From assembly GCF_022398325.1 (NCBI RefSeq), contig NZ_JAKEVD010000011.1, forward strand, positions 53,375 through 117,374: a stretch of 64,000 nt of DNA. The letters run 5' to 3'. Of the stretch, positions 53,301 to 61,512 are shown piece by piece (position 1 is the first letter of the stretch; each line of letters begins with the position of its first letter). The DNA is from Shewanella sp. Isolate13. Its GTDB lineage: Bacteria; Pseudomonadota; Gammaproteobacteria; Enterobacterales; Shewanellaceae. Under the pieces are notes generated by a model. It had not been told where the DNA came from and made no database searches. It saw nothing but the letters and a program-made list of their open reading frames with translations. Both the position numbers and the translations under genes were made by a program.

Positions 53301-54627
53301 ACTCTATGATGAGGTGATGAGCAGCGATTACAGCCCTGAAAATGCCGCGCTAATCACTGGCGTGAGTGCTAACGATATTATCGAGATGGCGCGCCTTATC
53401 GGCACCGCAGAGAAAACCGCCATCTACTACGCCATGGGTGTGACTCAGCATACTTCAGGGCATGATAACGTTACCGCAATATCCAACCTGCAGTTACTGT
53501 GTGGCAATATCGGTGTTAAAGGCGCGGGGATTAACCCACTGCGTGGCCAGAGTAACGTACAGGGCGCTTGTGATATGGGCGCACTACCGAACTACTTCAG
53601 TGGCTACCAGAAGTTGAGCGACCCCTTAGTACAGATGCGCTTCCGTGAAGCCTGGGGTAAGGATGATCTTTGTGCCGATATCGGTCTATCGGCCACCGAG
53701 ATGATGCACGCCTTGAGCCATGGCGAACTGAAAGGCTTGTATGTCATGGGTGAAAACCCAGTGCTGAGCGATCCCGATCAGAAGCATGTGCTACAAGGCT
53801 TAGCTGCCGCAGAGTTTGTGGTGGTGCAGGATATCTTCTTAACCGAAACTGCCGAGCTTGCCGATGTAGTCCTGCCTGCCGCAGCCTTTGCCGAGAAGTT
53901 AGGTCACTTCACCAATACAGAGCGCCGCGTACAGCAGTTATTGCCAGCGGTGACACCGCCAGGTCTGGCTAAGAATGATTGGGAGATCACCCAGCTTATC
54001 GCTAGTGAAATGGGTGAAAATTGGAATTATCAGAGCGAGAAACAGATCTGGCATGAGATCACCCAAGTCACACCACAGTATCGTGGTATTACTTGGCAGG
54101 TGATCGATAGCCTAACCGAGAATGGTCGCCTAGGCCTACAATGGCCATGCCCTGCTGAAGGCCATCCAGGTACGCCAATTCTGCACACATCTCAGTTTAC
54201 TCACGGTAAAGGTAAGATGCGTGCGGTGCACTACCGTCTACCAGCAGAGATGCCATGTGAAGAATATCCGCTGATCTTATCGACTGGGCGCTTATTAGAG
54301 CAGTTCCATACCGGCACCATGACCCGTAAAACCGAAGGCCTTAACCAGCTTGGTAGCGCCAAGGTGATGATCTCGGTCTTCGATGCCGAGAAGCTTGGGG
54401 TGAATAACGGCGACATGTTAAAGCTCAGCACCCGCCGCGGCGAGATTGAGATCCAAGCCTTTGTCACCAAGCGTGCACAAGCTGGGGTTCTGTTCCTGCC
54501 GTTCCACTTTGCGGAGTCGGCGGCCAACAAGCTCACCAACAACGCGCTCGACCCTGTGGCGAAAATCCCAGAGTTCAAGGTGTGTGCAGTTAAAGCAGAA
54601 AAGGTCGCTGCGGCGGTATTAGCCTAA
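50353..54627 (+). CDS. Formate dehydrogenase-like molybdoenzyme fused to a GltD-like NAD(P)H oxidoreductase
   Basis: 1424 aa, AAAGG eight bases upstream. Domain order: [2Fe-2S] ferredoxin-like (Cys34, 49, 52, 69); GltD-type N-terminal Fe-S helical part (about 105-165, CEAPCQTACPAG); FAD-binding GSGPAG at ~205 and NAD(P)-binding GGGNTA at ~335; two [4Fe-4S] ferredoxin motifs CISCGACVEIC (~646) and CVQCGNCVQVCP (~700); then the molybdopterin domain with CTYCGIGC (~740) and Cys868 in RLCHAS where formate dehydrogenases have Sec/Cys. No Tat signal, so cytoplasmic. I infer NAD(P)-linked formate oxidation or CO2 reduction, with the GltD part as the electron entry/exit. Other MopB substrates remain possible. 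Followed by its own terminator. Confidence 0.92.
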   Translation: MKQIIIDGKSLIANQQDTLLDVALHADIAIPNLCKSKASSLVHDSKQHCNLCHVELVASDNSITNVRACETRVADITEQNIQVITQSAALSKQRKAALQVILSDHFADCEAPCQTACPAGVDVQSYLYHIAQGDHSEAVKVIKQTLPLPLSIGRVCPAFCESECRRGLVDEPVAIRQLKRHAADLDLDDANPYVPPKAPATNKKVAIIGSGPAGISAGYYLSNNGHDVTIFESMPKAGGWLRYGIPEYRLPKAILDKEIELLCKNGLNIETDTRLGRDIHLNGLIQDFDAVCLAIGAQKAVPMNYPGIELDGCYLGVDYLKDYCTDKQYVTGKKVAVIGGGNTAIDCARTAKREGADVTLVYRRTRDEMPAEDYEIHEAEQEGIKFHFLTNPIENHSDENGRVASVTFEVMALGEPDSSGRRSPTPTGETFVEAFDTVIPAVSQTPDMEFLDHPQSQLATGEVALTRWNTFEGCEHTMSAGQSAGLDKLFVIGDSRTGPATAVAAVADGRKAADAIEKLLSQGLTCELVKQPFNSTKATKTSSLKSFKADVLYPATTVQARSKMPELNELQRALNFSEVELGFAADEAMKEAARCLECACQANTDCKLRDYATEYKVKASELDISQAQHFSVDNSAPFITFDANRCISCGACVEICNGASGHNAISFAKDHYQAIPDVCANDKRNAPRVGFSANMNDSDCVQCGNCVQVCPTGALVDARDKTQGLTAAQKAPLKTVSTICTYCGIGCRVNMHVDEQKNQILHISGDNSSPVNEGMLCVKGRFGFDFVGSDKRLTTPLIRKNGELVPASWDEAISVVAKRFAQIKQSHGNKAIAGLSSAKATNEDNYVFQKFFRSVLGNNNIDHCARLCHASTVTALRESLGSGAMTNDIPSIKDSDLIFILGSDTESAHPIIASKIKQAVKEHGARLIVADPKRVSIADKAQLYVAHRPGSDVMLLNAIMQQIIINDWHDLDYIQSRVEGFSQLYDEVMSSDYSPENAALITGVSANDIIEMARLIGTAEKTAIYYAMGVTQHTSGHDNVTAISNLQLLCGNIGVKGAGINPLRGQSNVQGACDMGALPNYFSGYQKLSDPLVQMRFREAWGKDDLCADIGLSATEMMHALSHGELKGLYVMGENPVLSDPDQKHVLQGLAAAEFVVVQDIFLTETAELADVVLPAAAFAEKLGHFTNTERRVQQLLPAVTPPGLAKNDWEITQLIASEMGENWNYQSEKQIWHEITQVTPQYRGITWQVIDSLTENGRLGLQWPCPAEGHPGTPILHTSQFTHGKGKMRAVHYRLPAEMPCEEYPLILSTGRLLEQFHTGTMTRKTEGLNQLGSAKVMISVFDAEKLGVNNGDMLKLSTRRGEIEIQAFVTKRAQAGVLFLPFHFAESAANKLTNNALDPVAKIPEFKVCAVKAEKVAAAVLA

Positions 54628-54666
54628 AATCATCGGCAGACTCCTGCTGTAAGAAGCTAGAACAAC

Positions 54667-54702
54667 AAGGCCATAAGCAATAACGCTTACGGCCTTTTTA
54701 TT
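54667..54702 (+). terminator. Terminator of the formate dehydrogenase-like gene
   Basis: AAGGCC-A-TAAGC / GCTTA-C-GGCCTT stem (one internal mismatch), 6-base loop, followed by TTTTTATT. It sits between convergent genes; on the minus strand the T-run is weaker. Confidence 0.82.
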
Positions 54703-54726
54703 ATCCTACAATGCGACTCAAAACGC

Positions 54727-55905
54727 TTAGCCCGCGAACGCCCCGATTAGTGCGCCAGTGACGCCAAAACCAGCGACCAAGATAAAGATGTTTGGCTTAA
54801 CGGTCTTAAACAGGCCAAAACCTAACACCACTAACGCCATATCCAGTGGCGACAATACCGCACTGGTAAAGATAGGGTTATACAGCGCCGCTAATAAGAA
54901 GCCCACCACGGCAGCATTCACCCCGGCAACAGCGCCCGTGATCTGCGGTTTGGCGCTGATGACATGCCAACTTTTAAGCGCCACCAGCATGAGTAGAAAG
55001 CCCGGCAAAAAGATAGCAAGGGTTGCCACTAAGGCACCAACAAGTGGTTGCTGAATCCATATTTCGGCCCCCAAGAACGCCGCTAAGGCAAACATAGGTC
55101 CAGGTACCGCTTGGGCTAAGGCGTAGCCCGTTAAGAACTGATCATTACTGATCGCCTCCCCCACACTCTGCTGCAGTAGAGGCAACACCACATGACCACC
55201 ACCAAATACCATACTGCCCACTTGGTAGAACTGGCTAAATAACTCGGTCAAACTTGTAATGCCAGTCTGCGTCGACAGCGCAATCATCACCAACGACGCT
55301 AGCAGCAATCCCACAAACAGGCTTAAGTAGAAGAAATTGAGCTTAACGCTTTGTGTCGCAACGTCTGCCGCATCGCCTCGCTCACCAGACAAATAGTGGC
55401 GACCAACCAAAGCCGCAGCTATCAGCAAGCCAAACTGCATCAACATAGATGGTTGCAGCAAAATGATGACACAGCTAAACATCATTAATAGCTTGGCCTG
55501 TTTTCGCTGACAAAACTGCTTAAACATAATCCAAATCGCATCGGCTACCACCACCACGGCCAATAATTTCAGGCCGTGAATAATCCCCTGAGTAAATGAG
55601 TAATCTAGCCACTGACTACTGGTTACGGCCAATAAAAACAATAAGATGAATGAAGGTAGGGTAAAACCTAAAAACGCAGCAATACCGCCAAGCAGGCCAC
55701 CGCGATGATAACCAATCGCAAAGCCAACCTGACTAGAGCCCGGCCCTGGCATAAATTGGCTCAGCGCCACTAAACTGCCGTAGTGTTTATCATCGAGCCA
55801 CTTGAGTTCCTGCACGAAGGTCTGTCTAAAGTAACCGATATGCGCCGCCGGTCCTCCAAATGAGACAAGACCGAGGGAGAAGAAACGTAGAAAAATTTGA
55901 AACAT
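54727..55905 (-). CDS. chrA: Chromate transporter (ChrA/CHR family)
   Basis: 392 aa from the ATG at 55905 (GTGGA upstream; an ATG two codons earlier is possible). Two homologous CHR domains of ~190 residues each: the first starts FLRFFSLGLVSFGGPAAHIGYFR with later SQFMPGPGSSQVGFAIG, and the second has FGGGHVVLPLLQ and AQAVPGPMFALAAFLGAEI. About 10-12 transmembrane helices. Long-chain CHR proteins export chromate or a related oxyanion across the inner membrane. The position beside the formate dehydrogenase gene recurs in Shewanella as I recall it. A 13-bp tandem repeat lies just upstream. Confidence 0.93.
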   Translation of the reverse strand: MFQIFLRFFSLGLVSFGGPAAHIGYFRQTFVQELKWLDDKHYGSLVALSQFMPGPGSSQVGFAIGYHRGGLLGGIAAFLGFTLPSFILLFLLAVTSSQWLDYSFTQGIIHGLKLLAVVVVADAIWIMFKQFCQRKQAKLLMMFSCVIILLQPSMLMQFGLLIAAALVGRHYLSGERGDAADVATQSVKLNFFYLSLFVGLLLASLVMIALSTQTGITSLTELFSQFYQVGSMVFGGGHVVLPLLQQSVGEAISNDQFLTGYALAQAVPGPMFALAAFLGAEIWIQQPLVGALVATLAIFLPGFLLMLVALKSWHVISAKPQITGAVAGVNAAVVGFLLAALYNPIFTSAVLSPLDMALVVLGFGLFKTVKPNIFILVAGFGVTGALIGAFAG

Positions 55906-55924
55906 AATCATCCACAAATAAAAA

Positions 55925-55972
55925 CTAAAACTAAGCGCTAAAACTAAGCACTAAAACTAAGCACTAAAACGA
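55925..55972. repeat. 13-bp tandem repeat upstream of chrA
   Basis: CTAAAACTAAGC(G/A) at 55925-55937, 55938-55950, 55951-55963, and a partial copy from 55964. About 20 bases before the chrA start on the minus strand, so within its leader. Confidence 0.8.
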
Positions 55973-56065
55973 ATATATTAAAAGCTAAGCAGCCCTAAAA
56001 CTGATACGAGCAATAGTATGACATTTAGGTTACAGATTAATGAAAGTTCGACACCGAAAGCGAAG

Positions 56066-57241
56066 TTAATCTAAAAACAGTTGCTCGAAGTCTGCTAGGC
56101 TCTGACGCTTGCCGATAGTCCCTTCAAGCCATTCACACACTTCACTGGCTGTGGTTCGATAGGTTGTCAACTTGCCGCCATAAAGGCTCAATAGATTCGG
56201 ATGACTCGGCTGGTTTTGCTGTACCGTGTCTCTTGGGCGGTCAAAGGCGCTTCCTGTTAACTTAGGTAAAACCCTCACCCCGCAATAACTATCGACCACC
56301 CGTTCTTTAAGAGACGCTAGATCGCCAAAGCAGGTAAAGTAATGACTATAGATCCCCAATAAATATTCAATCTCTTCTGCAGTTACGAGCGGCTTTCCCG
56401 ACAGCGACGACAAAGTCGTTTCTGTGGTACCAATAAGCGTGCGCCCCTTCCAAGGCATCACAAAAATAACCCGTTTATCGAAGCATGACTCTAGGTAGAT
56501 AATGCCGTCATTGGCTGGGATATCGAGCAGCAGATGGCTCCCCTGTACCCACTCAATAGGTAACGAAGTGACTGGCGGAAACACGCTCTCCAGCACTTGG
56601 TTAACCCAAGGCCCGGCGGCATTGACCACAGCCTGCGCCTCAATCACTTGCTCTGTGCCTGCGTATTGGTAACGCACAACACAATGGCTCTGCTTGTGCT
56701 CGATATGAGTACAGTGAGCGTGCTCTAGTACGTCGGCCCCTAAGGTTCGGGCATTCCTAATCACGGCTTGAGTCAGTAACTTATCGTCGGTTTGCGCATC
56801 CCAGTATTGATATACGGCCTTCAAACCACTGAGTTTTAGCCCTTTAATTTTTGACCAATGCACAGCGGGAACCGATTTGAACTGCCCCAGCTTATCAAAA
56901 TCACTCAACATGGCATACAGACTCAGCCCGGCCCTAATTGCCCATGGACTGCGGCGGCTATTGTCATAGACAGGAATGTAAAATGGGATTGGGTAAACTA
57001 ACGAGGGAGCGAGCTTAAGCAGCGCTTTTCTGTCAGCCAGAGATTTTCTGACCAAGGGCAATTGACCAGATTCGAGGTAGCGCAGCCCCCCATGAATGAG
57101 TTTACTGGAATTAGCGGACGTCTGTGCTGCAATGGTCTCCTTCTCTAACAGCATGACGCTGTAGCCAGCGGCAGCTGCACACTGAGCGATACCCGCCCCA
57201 TTGATCCCACCACCAATGACGAGAAGATCGACCGTCTCCAT
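56066..57241 (-). CDS. GlpD-like FAD-dependent oxidoreductase, short form
   Basis: 391 aa; E. coli GlpD is 501. The DAO-type N-terminal FAD loop is DLLVIGGGINGAGIAQCAAAAG. The GlpD-like substrate-side motif is SSKLIHGGLRYLESGQLPLVRKSL. VNAAGPWVNQVL and WKGRTLIGTTETTL follow, then SLYGGKLTTYRTTASEV near the C-terminus. The ~110-residue C-terminal cap of GlpD is missing, ending at LADFEQLFLD with no frameshift visible. GGERE-GP motifs otherwise intact. Likely oxidises glycerol 3-phosphate or a similar alpha-glycerophosphate, with an unusual C-terminus. No glp neighbours here. ATG with GGAGC five bases upstream. Confidence 0.85.
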   Translation of the reverse strand: METVDLLVIGGGINGAGIAQCAAAAGYSVMLLEKETIAAQTSANSSKLIHGGLRYLESGQLPLVRKSLADRKALLKLAPSLVYPIPFYIPVYDNSRRSPWAIRAGLSLYAMLSDFDKLGQFKSVPAVHWSKIKGLKLSGLKAVYQYWDAQTDDKLLTQAVIRNARTLGADVLEHAHCTHIEHKQSHCVVRYQYAGTEQVIEAQAVVNAAGPWVNQVLESVFPPVTSLPIEWVQGSHLLLDIPANDGIIYLESCFDKRVIFVMPWKGRTLIGTTETTLSSLSGKPLVTAEEIEYLLGIYSHYFTCFGDLASLKERVVDSYCGVRVLPKLTGSAFDRPRDTVQQNQPSHPNLLSLYGGKLTTYRTTASEVCEWLEGTIGKRQSLADFEQLFLD

Positions 57242-57468
57242 TTTTGCTCCTTGAGTGGACTGCTCACTCTTTACCTGTATAGCCCGTGATTAACAGAGCA
57301 AACGACGCCACAAATATCTTCTACAGCAGCGAAGAGCACTGTTCATCATTAGAACATTTATTCTAAAGATGATTGTATTTCCTCTAGTAATAGCATAAAT
57401 TTTCGCACAATGGAGTAGCCCCTAACTGCTCTTAAGGATGATTTTAAGGTTCGCAAGGAAGTACGATT

Positions 57469-57882
57469 ATGAAATGGATAGCCGCAATTGGTTTACTCGT
57501 TACCACAAACGCTCTAGCTCAATGTGATAACAACACTCACATTCTGGATATTGTTTACCCCAAAAATAGCTCCTACTTCAGTTCACAGTACAGCTCAAAG
57601 CTGAAGCAGTTGACAAAAAATACTCAGCAGGGCTCTGGTTATTTACTGCTCGAATTTAAGGTCAATCAGGCTCAGTCGACCAAAGAAGCTCGTGAATACA
57701 ATAAGTGGCTTGCACAACGACGCATCGACAGAGTGAAAACCTACCTTAACGACGCAGCCTATCCTGCTCCAGTTATCACTCGCCTGTTGACGGCGAGTAC
57801 CGAGGAAAATCGCAGCGTATCGGTGCTCTGGTGCCCCGATGAAAGCGAGCAAGAGGTAAGAATAGCCAGTAAGAGTGAATAG
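57469..57882 (+). CDS. Exported OmpA-like protein, 137 aa
   Basis: AAGGA about ten bases upstream. Signal peptide MKWIAAIGLLVTTNALAQ with an ALA site. The mature 119 residues contain LDIVYPKNSSYFSSQYSSKLKQLTK, then EYNKWLAQRRIDRVKTYL, the spacing of the OmpA C-terminal peptidoglycan-binding fold (N-x-x-LA-x-R-x-x-x-V). The usual Asp/Arg for peptidoglycan binding are not all clear. Two Cys (CDNN, LWCPDE) may form a disulfide. Periplasmic. Function inferred only from the fold-like pattern. Confidence 0.6.
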   Translation: MKWIAAIGLLVTTNALAQCDNNTHILDIVYPKNSSYFSSQYSSKLKQLTKNTQQGSGYLLLEFKVNQAQSTKEAREYNKWLAQRRIDRVKTYLNDAAYPAPVITRLLTASTEENRSVSVLWCPDESEQEVRIASKSE

Positions 57883-58214
57883 GCGTCTATTATTCTAGTT
57901 CTCACCCTAGTTATGATTGAAGCAGAGGCTATCATCGCCTCTCGCTAATCGCCTCCTTAACCTGACTTCAACTATGCGTACAACCCACAGCTATCAATAG
58001 ATGAGATTAATTTAACCTTATCTAAACTACTCAGTTATAACTATCAGCAAAAGTTTAACTTTATTGTTAAAAGTTGGTCGTAGTTCCCAAAAGTAAATTA
58101 TTCGAGATTTCATCTGCAAAAACAAAACATTAATTTAGCTATTGCTAAGTATTAAAGTAGAGTATTAGTAACAAACAGGTTTAATTTATGGCTAATACGT
58201 CTGCCGGAGTTCGC
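57883..58214. other. Intergenic gap
   Basis: About 330 bases. A 6-bp hairpin AGAGGC / GCCTCT lies at 57924-57942 after the OmpA-like gene without a T-run. No gene seen. A second possible start for the next gene is at 58188. Confidence 0.35.
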
Positions 58215-59639
58215 ATGCCTAAGTCTATTATTCTCTTTATCGCCCTTTTATTATCGAGCCTCTCTCTCCCTAATTTTGCCGCTGCAGAAACCCCAGCGAC
58301 GAACAGTCTATGGCATTACACCAATGCTCAGGGAGAGCTTAAGGTTAAACTGTATTTCTTCTGGTCTAAGACCTGTCCTCACTGCGCCGAGGCCCATCCC
58401 TTTATCGACAGCCTACCCGAGCGCTACCCTTGGATAGAGGTTGAAGATCATATGATCACCGCGCCAGACACCATGGCGGTATGGCAAGAAGTCGCTAAAC
58501 AAACCGGAACCGAAGCCCGCTCGGTGCCCTACTTCGCCAGCGGTGAAAAAGCCGTTGTCGGTTATACCAGTCAGGCGGTGTCCGGTGAGTTTTTAGTGCA
58601 GCGCTTAAAATCATACTATGTTTCACTCGGTGGCAAATTGGCCCCTGAGGTTGAAGGCGATTACAGTACTGCCCCAATGGCTGGCGGGCTGTTTCAAACC
58701 TGTAGCGAGAGTGGCAGCGAAAGCGATGCCGAGGGTACCTGTGGCCTAGGATTAGATGCTAGCAGCGAGCTTGCGAGTTCAGATGTACAACCCGTCGAGA
58801 TCCCGCTTGTGGGTGTAGTTCACCCTGAACAGATGTCACTGCCACTACTGACTGTCGTGCTTGCAGGTGTCGATGCCTTCAACCCTTGTGCATTTTTTGT
58901 ATTGCTATTCCTACTCTCTATCATGGTTAACGCTAAGAGCCGCACTCGCATGCTAATTGTGGGCGGGATCTTCGTCTTCTTCTCCGGCTTTATCTACTTC
59001 ATCTTTATGAGTGCATGGCTCAATATCTTCCAGCTTCTAGGCGCAGGTAGCGATGGTGGTTGGATTATTCTCGGAGCGGGTATGTTGGCGCTCATTGCTG
59101 GAGCAATCAACATCAAAGATTACTTCTTTACCAAGGGGGAAGTCACCCTGTCGATGTCGGCCGAAAACCGCACGGGCTTGATAAAGCGCATGGGTAAGCT
59201 AACCAGCGCCAGCAGCATGACCGCCATGATTGCCGGTACTGTGGTGTTATCTATCTTAGCCAACGCCTATGAGCTTTTATGTACCGCAGGTTTCCCGATG
59301 ATCTACACCAGCGTACTGTCTATGCATGACTTAGAGACCTTCGAACGCTACATGTATCTAGTGATGTACAACGTGGTTTATGTCATCCCGCTCGCGGCGA
59401 TCGTTATCGCCTTCAGTGTGTCACTTGGTAAGCGTAAACTGACCGAGAAAGAGGGGCAGACCCTTAAGCTGATGTCAGGGATTATGATGATGGGACTCGG
59501 TGGTATGTTGGCTGTTGACCCAACAGCGCTACAAAATGTGGCCTTAGCGATCGGCCTCATCTTAAGCTCTATCGTACTGACTGTGATTATCACGCTTATC
59601 CGTAAGAGCATTGAGAAAGCGCAGACAGCAAAGTCATAG
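58215..59639 (+). CDS. Thioredoxin-like domain fused to a CcdA/DsbD-like membrane domain
   Basis: 474 aa from the ATG at 58215 (GGAG five bases upstream); the ATG at 58188 with AGG is an alternative. Signal peptide up to AAAE. Periplasmic thioredoxin-like domain with WSKTCPHC (Cys54, Cys57) and cis-Pro in RSVPYFASG. A Ser/Glu-rich linker contains CSESGSESDAEGTCGLG. After that come six or more membrane helices with paired Cys in NPCAFFVLL and ELLCTAGFP, the positions expected for CcdA/DsbD thiol transfer. I infer a thiol-disulfide relay across the inner membrane, supplying periplasmic reductant. Client proteins unknown. Own terminator. Confidence 0.85.
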   Translation: MPKSIILFIALLLSSLSLPNFAAAETPATNSLWHYTNAQGELKVKLYFFWSKTCPHCAEAHPFIDSLPERYPWIEVEDHMITAPDTMAVWQEVAKQTGTEARSVPYFASGEKAVVGYTSQAVSGEFLVQRLKSYYVSLGGKLAPEVEGDYSTAPMAGGLFQTCSESGSESDAEGTCGLGLDASSELASSDVQPVEIPLVGVVHPEQMSLPLLTVVLAGVDAFNPCAFFVLLFLLSIMVNAKSRTRMLIVGGIFVFFSGFIYFIFMSAWLNIFQLLGAGSDGGWIILGAGMLALIAGAINIKDYFFTKGEVTLSMSAENRTGLIKRMGKLTSASSMTAMIAGTVVLSILANAYELLCTAGFPMIYTSVLSMHDLETFERYMYLVMYNVVYVIPLAAIVIAFSVSLGKRKLTEKEGQTLKLMSGIMMMGLGGMLAVDPTALQNVALAIGLILSSIVLTVIITLIRKSIEKAQTAKS

Positions 59640-59651
59640 CCATAATTAATA

Positions 59652-59689
59652 AAGGCCTTAGCTTAATCATAAGCTAAGGCCTTAGTTTT
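59652..59689 (+). terminator. Terminator of the thioredoxin-CcdA-like gene
   Basis: Perfect 14-bp stem AAGGCCTTAGCTTA / TAAGCTAAGGCCTT with a 4-base loop and an AGTTTTC tail. Confidence 0.75.
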
Positions 59690-59693
59690 CTAT

Positions 59694-60022
59694 AATAAGG
59701 ACCTAGATCCTAGGACCTGCACTTCCTCGAACCTTCTTTGCCTTTCCGTAAGTTACGCAGTCACGTTCCCTAGGCCGCAGGCCGTCCGGCTCTTATCGTC
59801 TTAGCTTGAACCGTCTTTGCCCTTTGCTTTTCCTAGAACCTGCACTTCCTCGAACCTCGAACCTTCTTTGCCTTTCCGTAAGCGCAGCGTTCCGTAAGTG
59901 ACGCAGTCACGTTCCCTAGGCCGCAGACCGTCCGGATCTTATCGTCTTTGCTTTTCCGTCTCAGCCCCTTCCTAGAACCTGCTTTTTCTCAAACCTAGCC
60001 CCTGCTTTTCCGTGTTAGCTTT
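59694..60022. repeat. Composite intergenic repeat, copy D (tandemly duplicated)
   Basis: Two ~110-base units, at about 59716-59804 and 59839-59950. Each contains CCTGCACTTCCTCGAACC, CTTTGCCTTTCCGTAAG, GCAGTCACGTTCCCTAGGCC, CCGTCCGG and CTTATCGTCTT. Flanked by CCTAGATCCTAGGACC and TCCTAGAACCTGCTTTTTC modules shared with the copies at 7.3 and 34.2 kb. Confidence 0.75.
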
Positions 60023-60112
60023 AAAGCCGATACACTCTGTAACACGACAATCCTCAAGTAGTGATGCGCCACGCCGATAACTAAATGACATTTCGAATGA
60101 GTAGAGTTGAAT

Positions 60113-60310
60113 ATGGCAGTAACGATTTCTAGTGCAAACCTGCAGCCAAATATGAGCCATGGCGCGGTTGGGGTCAAAGTGGCACAACTGGCAAAAGATC
60201 AGCAAAAAATTGAAGGTGATATTGCGCTGCAATTAATTAATGCAGCGGTGCCAGAAACGGCTCCAGCACCTGTTGGTAATACGGGTCACAATATCAATAC
60301 CACGGCTTAA
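60113..60310 (+). CDS. Small YjfB-like (putative motility) protein
   Basis: 65 aa from the ATG at 60113. The pattern AVGVKVAQLAKDQQKIEGDIALQLINAAVP followed by a Pro/Ala linker and a C-terminal GHNINTTA matches the YjfB family of short proteins found near flagellar and chemotaxis genes in Bacillus and other bacteria. No signal peptide. Convergent with the diguanylate cyclase gene with a 4-base overlap of stop codons. Function not established; family assignment from pattern only. Confidence 0.6.
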   Translation: MAVTISSANLQPNMSHGAVGVKVAQLAKDQQKIEGDIALQLINAAVPETAPAPVGNTGHNINTTA

Positions 60311-61461
60311 ACCACCTGCATACCTGACTGCGGCTGTGTTTGTGACACATAGCCGTCTCTACCATTGGCTTTTGCTTGATAAAGTAACTCGTCCGCTCGT
60401 GCCAATAAAGCACTAGCCTGCTCCTGATTCTGCCACTGCGCCACACCTTGAGAAACAGTCACATACTTGCCAAGCGTTGAACTTGGGTGGCTCAGTTTAG
60501 CTTCGCTCAGCAACTGCTTAACTTTGGCCGCGACGCAATTTGCACCGTCTAAATCTGTATCGGGCAATACCATGACAAACTCTTCGCCACCGTACCTTGC
60601 GACTAGATCTCGCGGTCGCTCTAAGCCTTGATTTAATATGGCGGCGACTCGGACTAGATATTCATCGCCCACCTGGTGGCCTAAGCTATCATTTAGCGGT
60701 TTAAAGTAGTCAATATCTAATAAGATAATACTCAAAGGCTGTTCGCTGCGGTTAGCCGCTTTGCATTCTTGTAGCAATACATCATCAAAATGACGTCGGT
60801 TACTGATGTTAGTTAAGCCATCTATTAACGCTAAACGCTTAAACTGCTGTAATAGTTTCTTTTTCTCAATGTTACGAGTGACCGCCTTAAAGAACCAACC
60901 TGAAATGATTTTTTGCCCAGAGAGAATGATCACTAAGAAGCACAAAAACTTAGTGAGCGGATACACTATCGCTTCGGAAAACTGCAATGAATGATACATA
61001 GCGCTAAAGGCAAGAAATGGCAAAATCACCAAGATCATAATATTACGATTAGGAAACAGTGCTAAGGCAAACACCAGTACTAGAACATCGGCAAGCGACT
61101 CGACTCCCGGCATATTTTGCTCAGACAATAACGCCAGCGAAATCAGAACTAAACTCCACGAACTCACCAGCAAGCCTAAATAGATATAGGTGTGATACGC
61201 AGTAACTTTAAATAGGCCTTTGGTTTTTGCGGTAAATATGCCTAGGGCAACAACCATAGTTAACGGTATAAACTTTACGATCAAGAGGCTCGCGTCGTAA
61301 TACTCCTCATCAAAATAGTAAGTATTCACCAACACCACAAGTAGCAGTGCTAGACTAACATAGCTCGCCCATAAAATGCCGCGTTTTAAAATCGTGAAAG
61401 TTTCACGCTTTAATTGCGCTTGATATCGATGTGAGTTCAGTTGTCTTTCTCCATTAAACAA
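60307..61461 (-). CDS. Membrane-bound diguanylate cyclase (GGEEF)
   Basis: 384 aa from the TTG at 61461, with GGGAG six bases upstream. The frame is open to 61527, but those extra bases overlap the ahpF terminator hairpin and encode no recognisable sequence. Residues ~25-195 contain about six transmembrane helices. The GGDEF domain (about 215-375) has LIDGLTNISNRRHFD, DIDYFKPLNDSLGHQVGDEYL, the active ARYGGEEFVMVLP and a C-terminal ARADELLYQAKANGRDG. RxxD inhibitory site: RPRDLVARYGG has an R-x-x-D at I-site spacing. So probably synthesises c-di-GMP in response to a membrane signal. Confidence 0.88.
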   Translation of the reverse strand: MFNGERQLNSHRYQAQLKRETFTILKRGILWASYVSLALLLVVLVNTYYFDEEYYDASLLIVKFIPLTMVVALGIFTAKTKGLFKVTAYHTYIYLGLLVSSWSLVLISLALLSEQNMPGVESLADVLVLVFALALFPNRNIMILVILPFLAFSAMYHSLQFSEAIVYPLTKFLCFLVIILSGQKIISGWFFKAVTRNIEKKKLLQQFKRLALIDGLTNISNRRHFDDVLLQECKAANRSEQPLSIILLDIDYFKPLNDSLGHQVGDEYLVRVAAILNQGLERPRDLVARYGGEEFVMVLPDTDLDGANCVAAKVKQLLSEAKLSHPSSTLGKYVTVSQGVAQWQNQEQASALLARADELLYQAKANGRDGYVSQTQPQSGMQVV

Positions 61462-61512
61462 TTCGCGCTCCCTGCCTCTTGACTGTAGCAGATTATACAA
61501 ACCGCCACCCAA

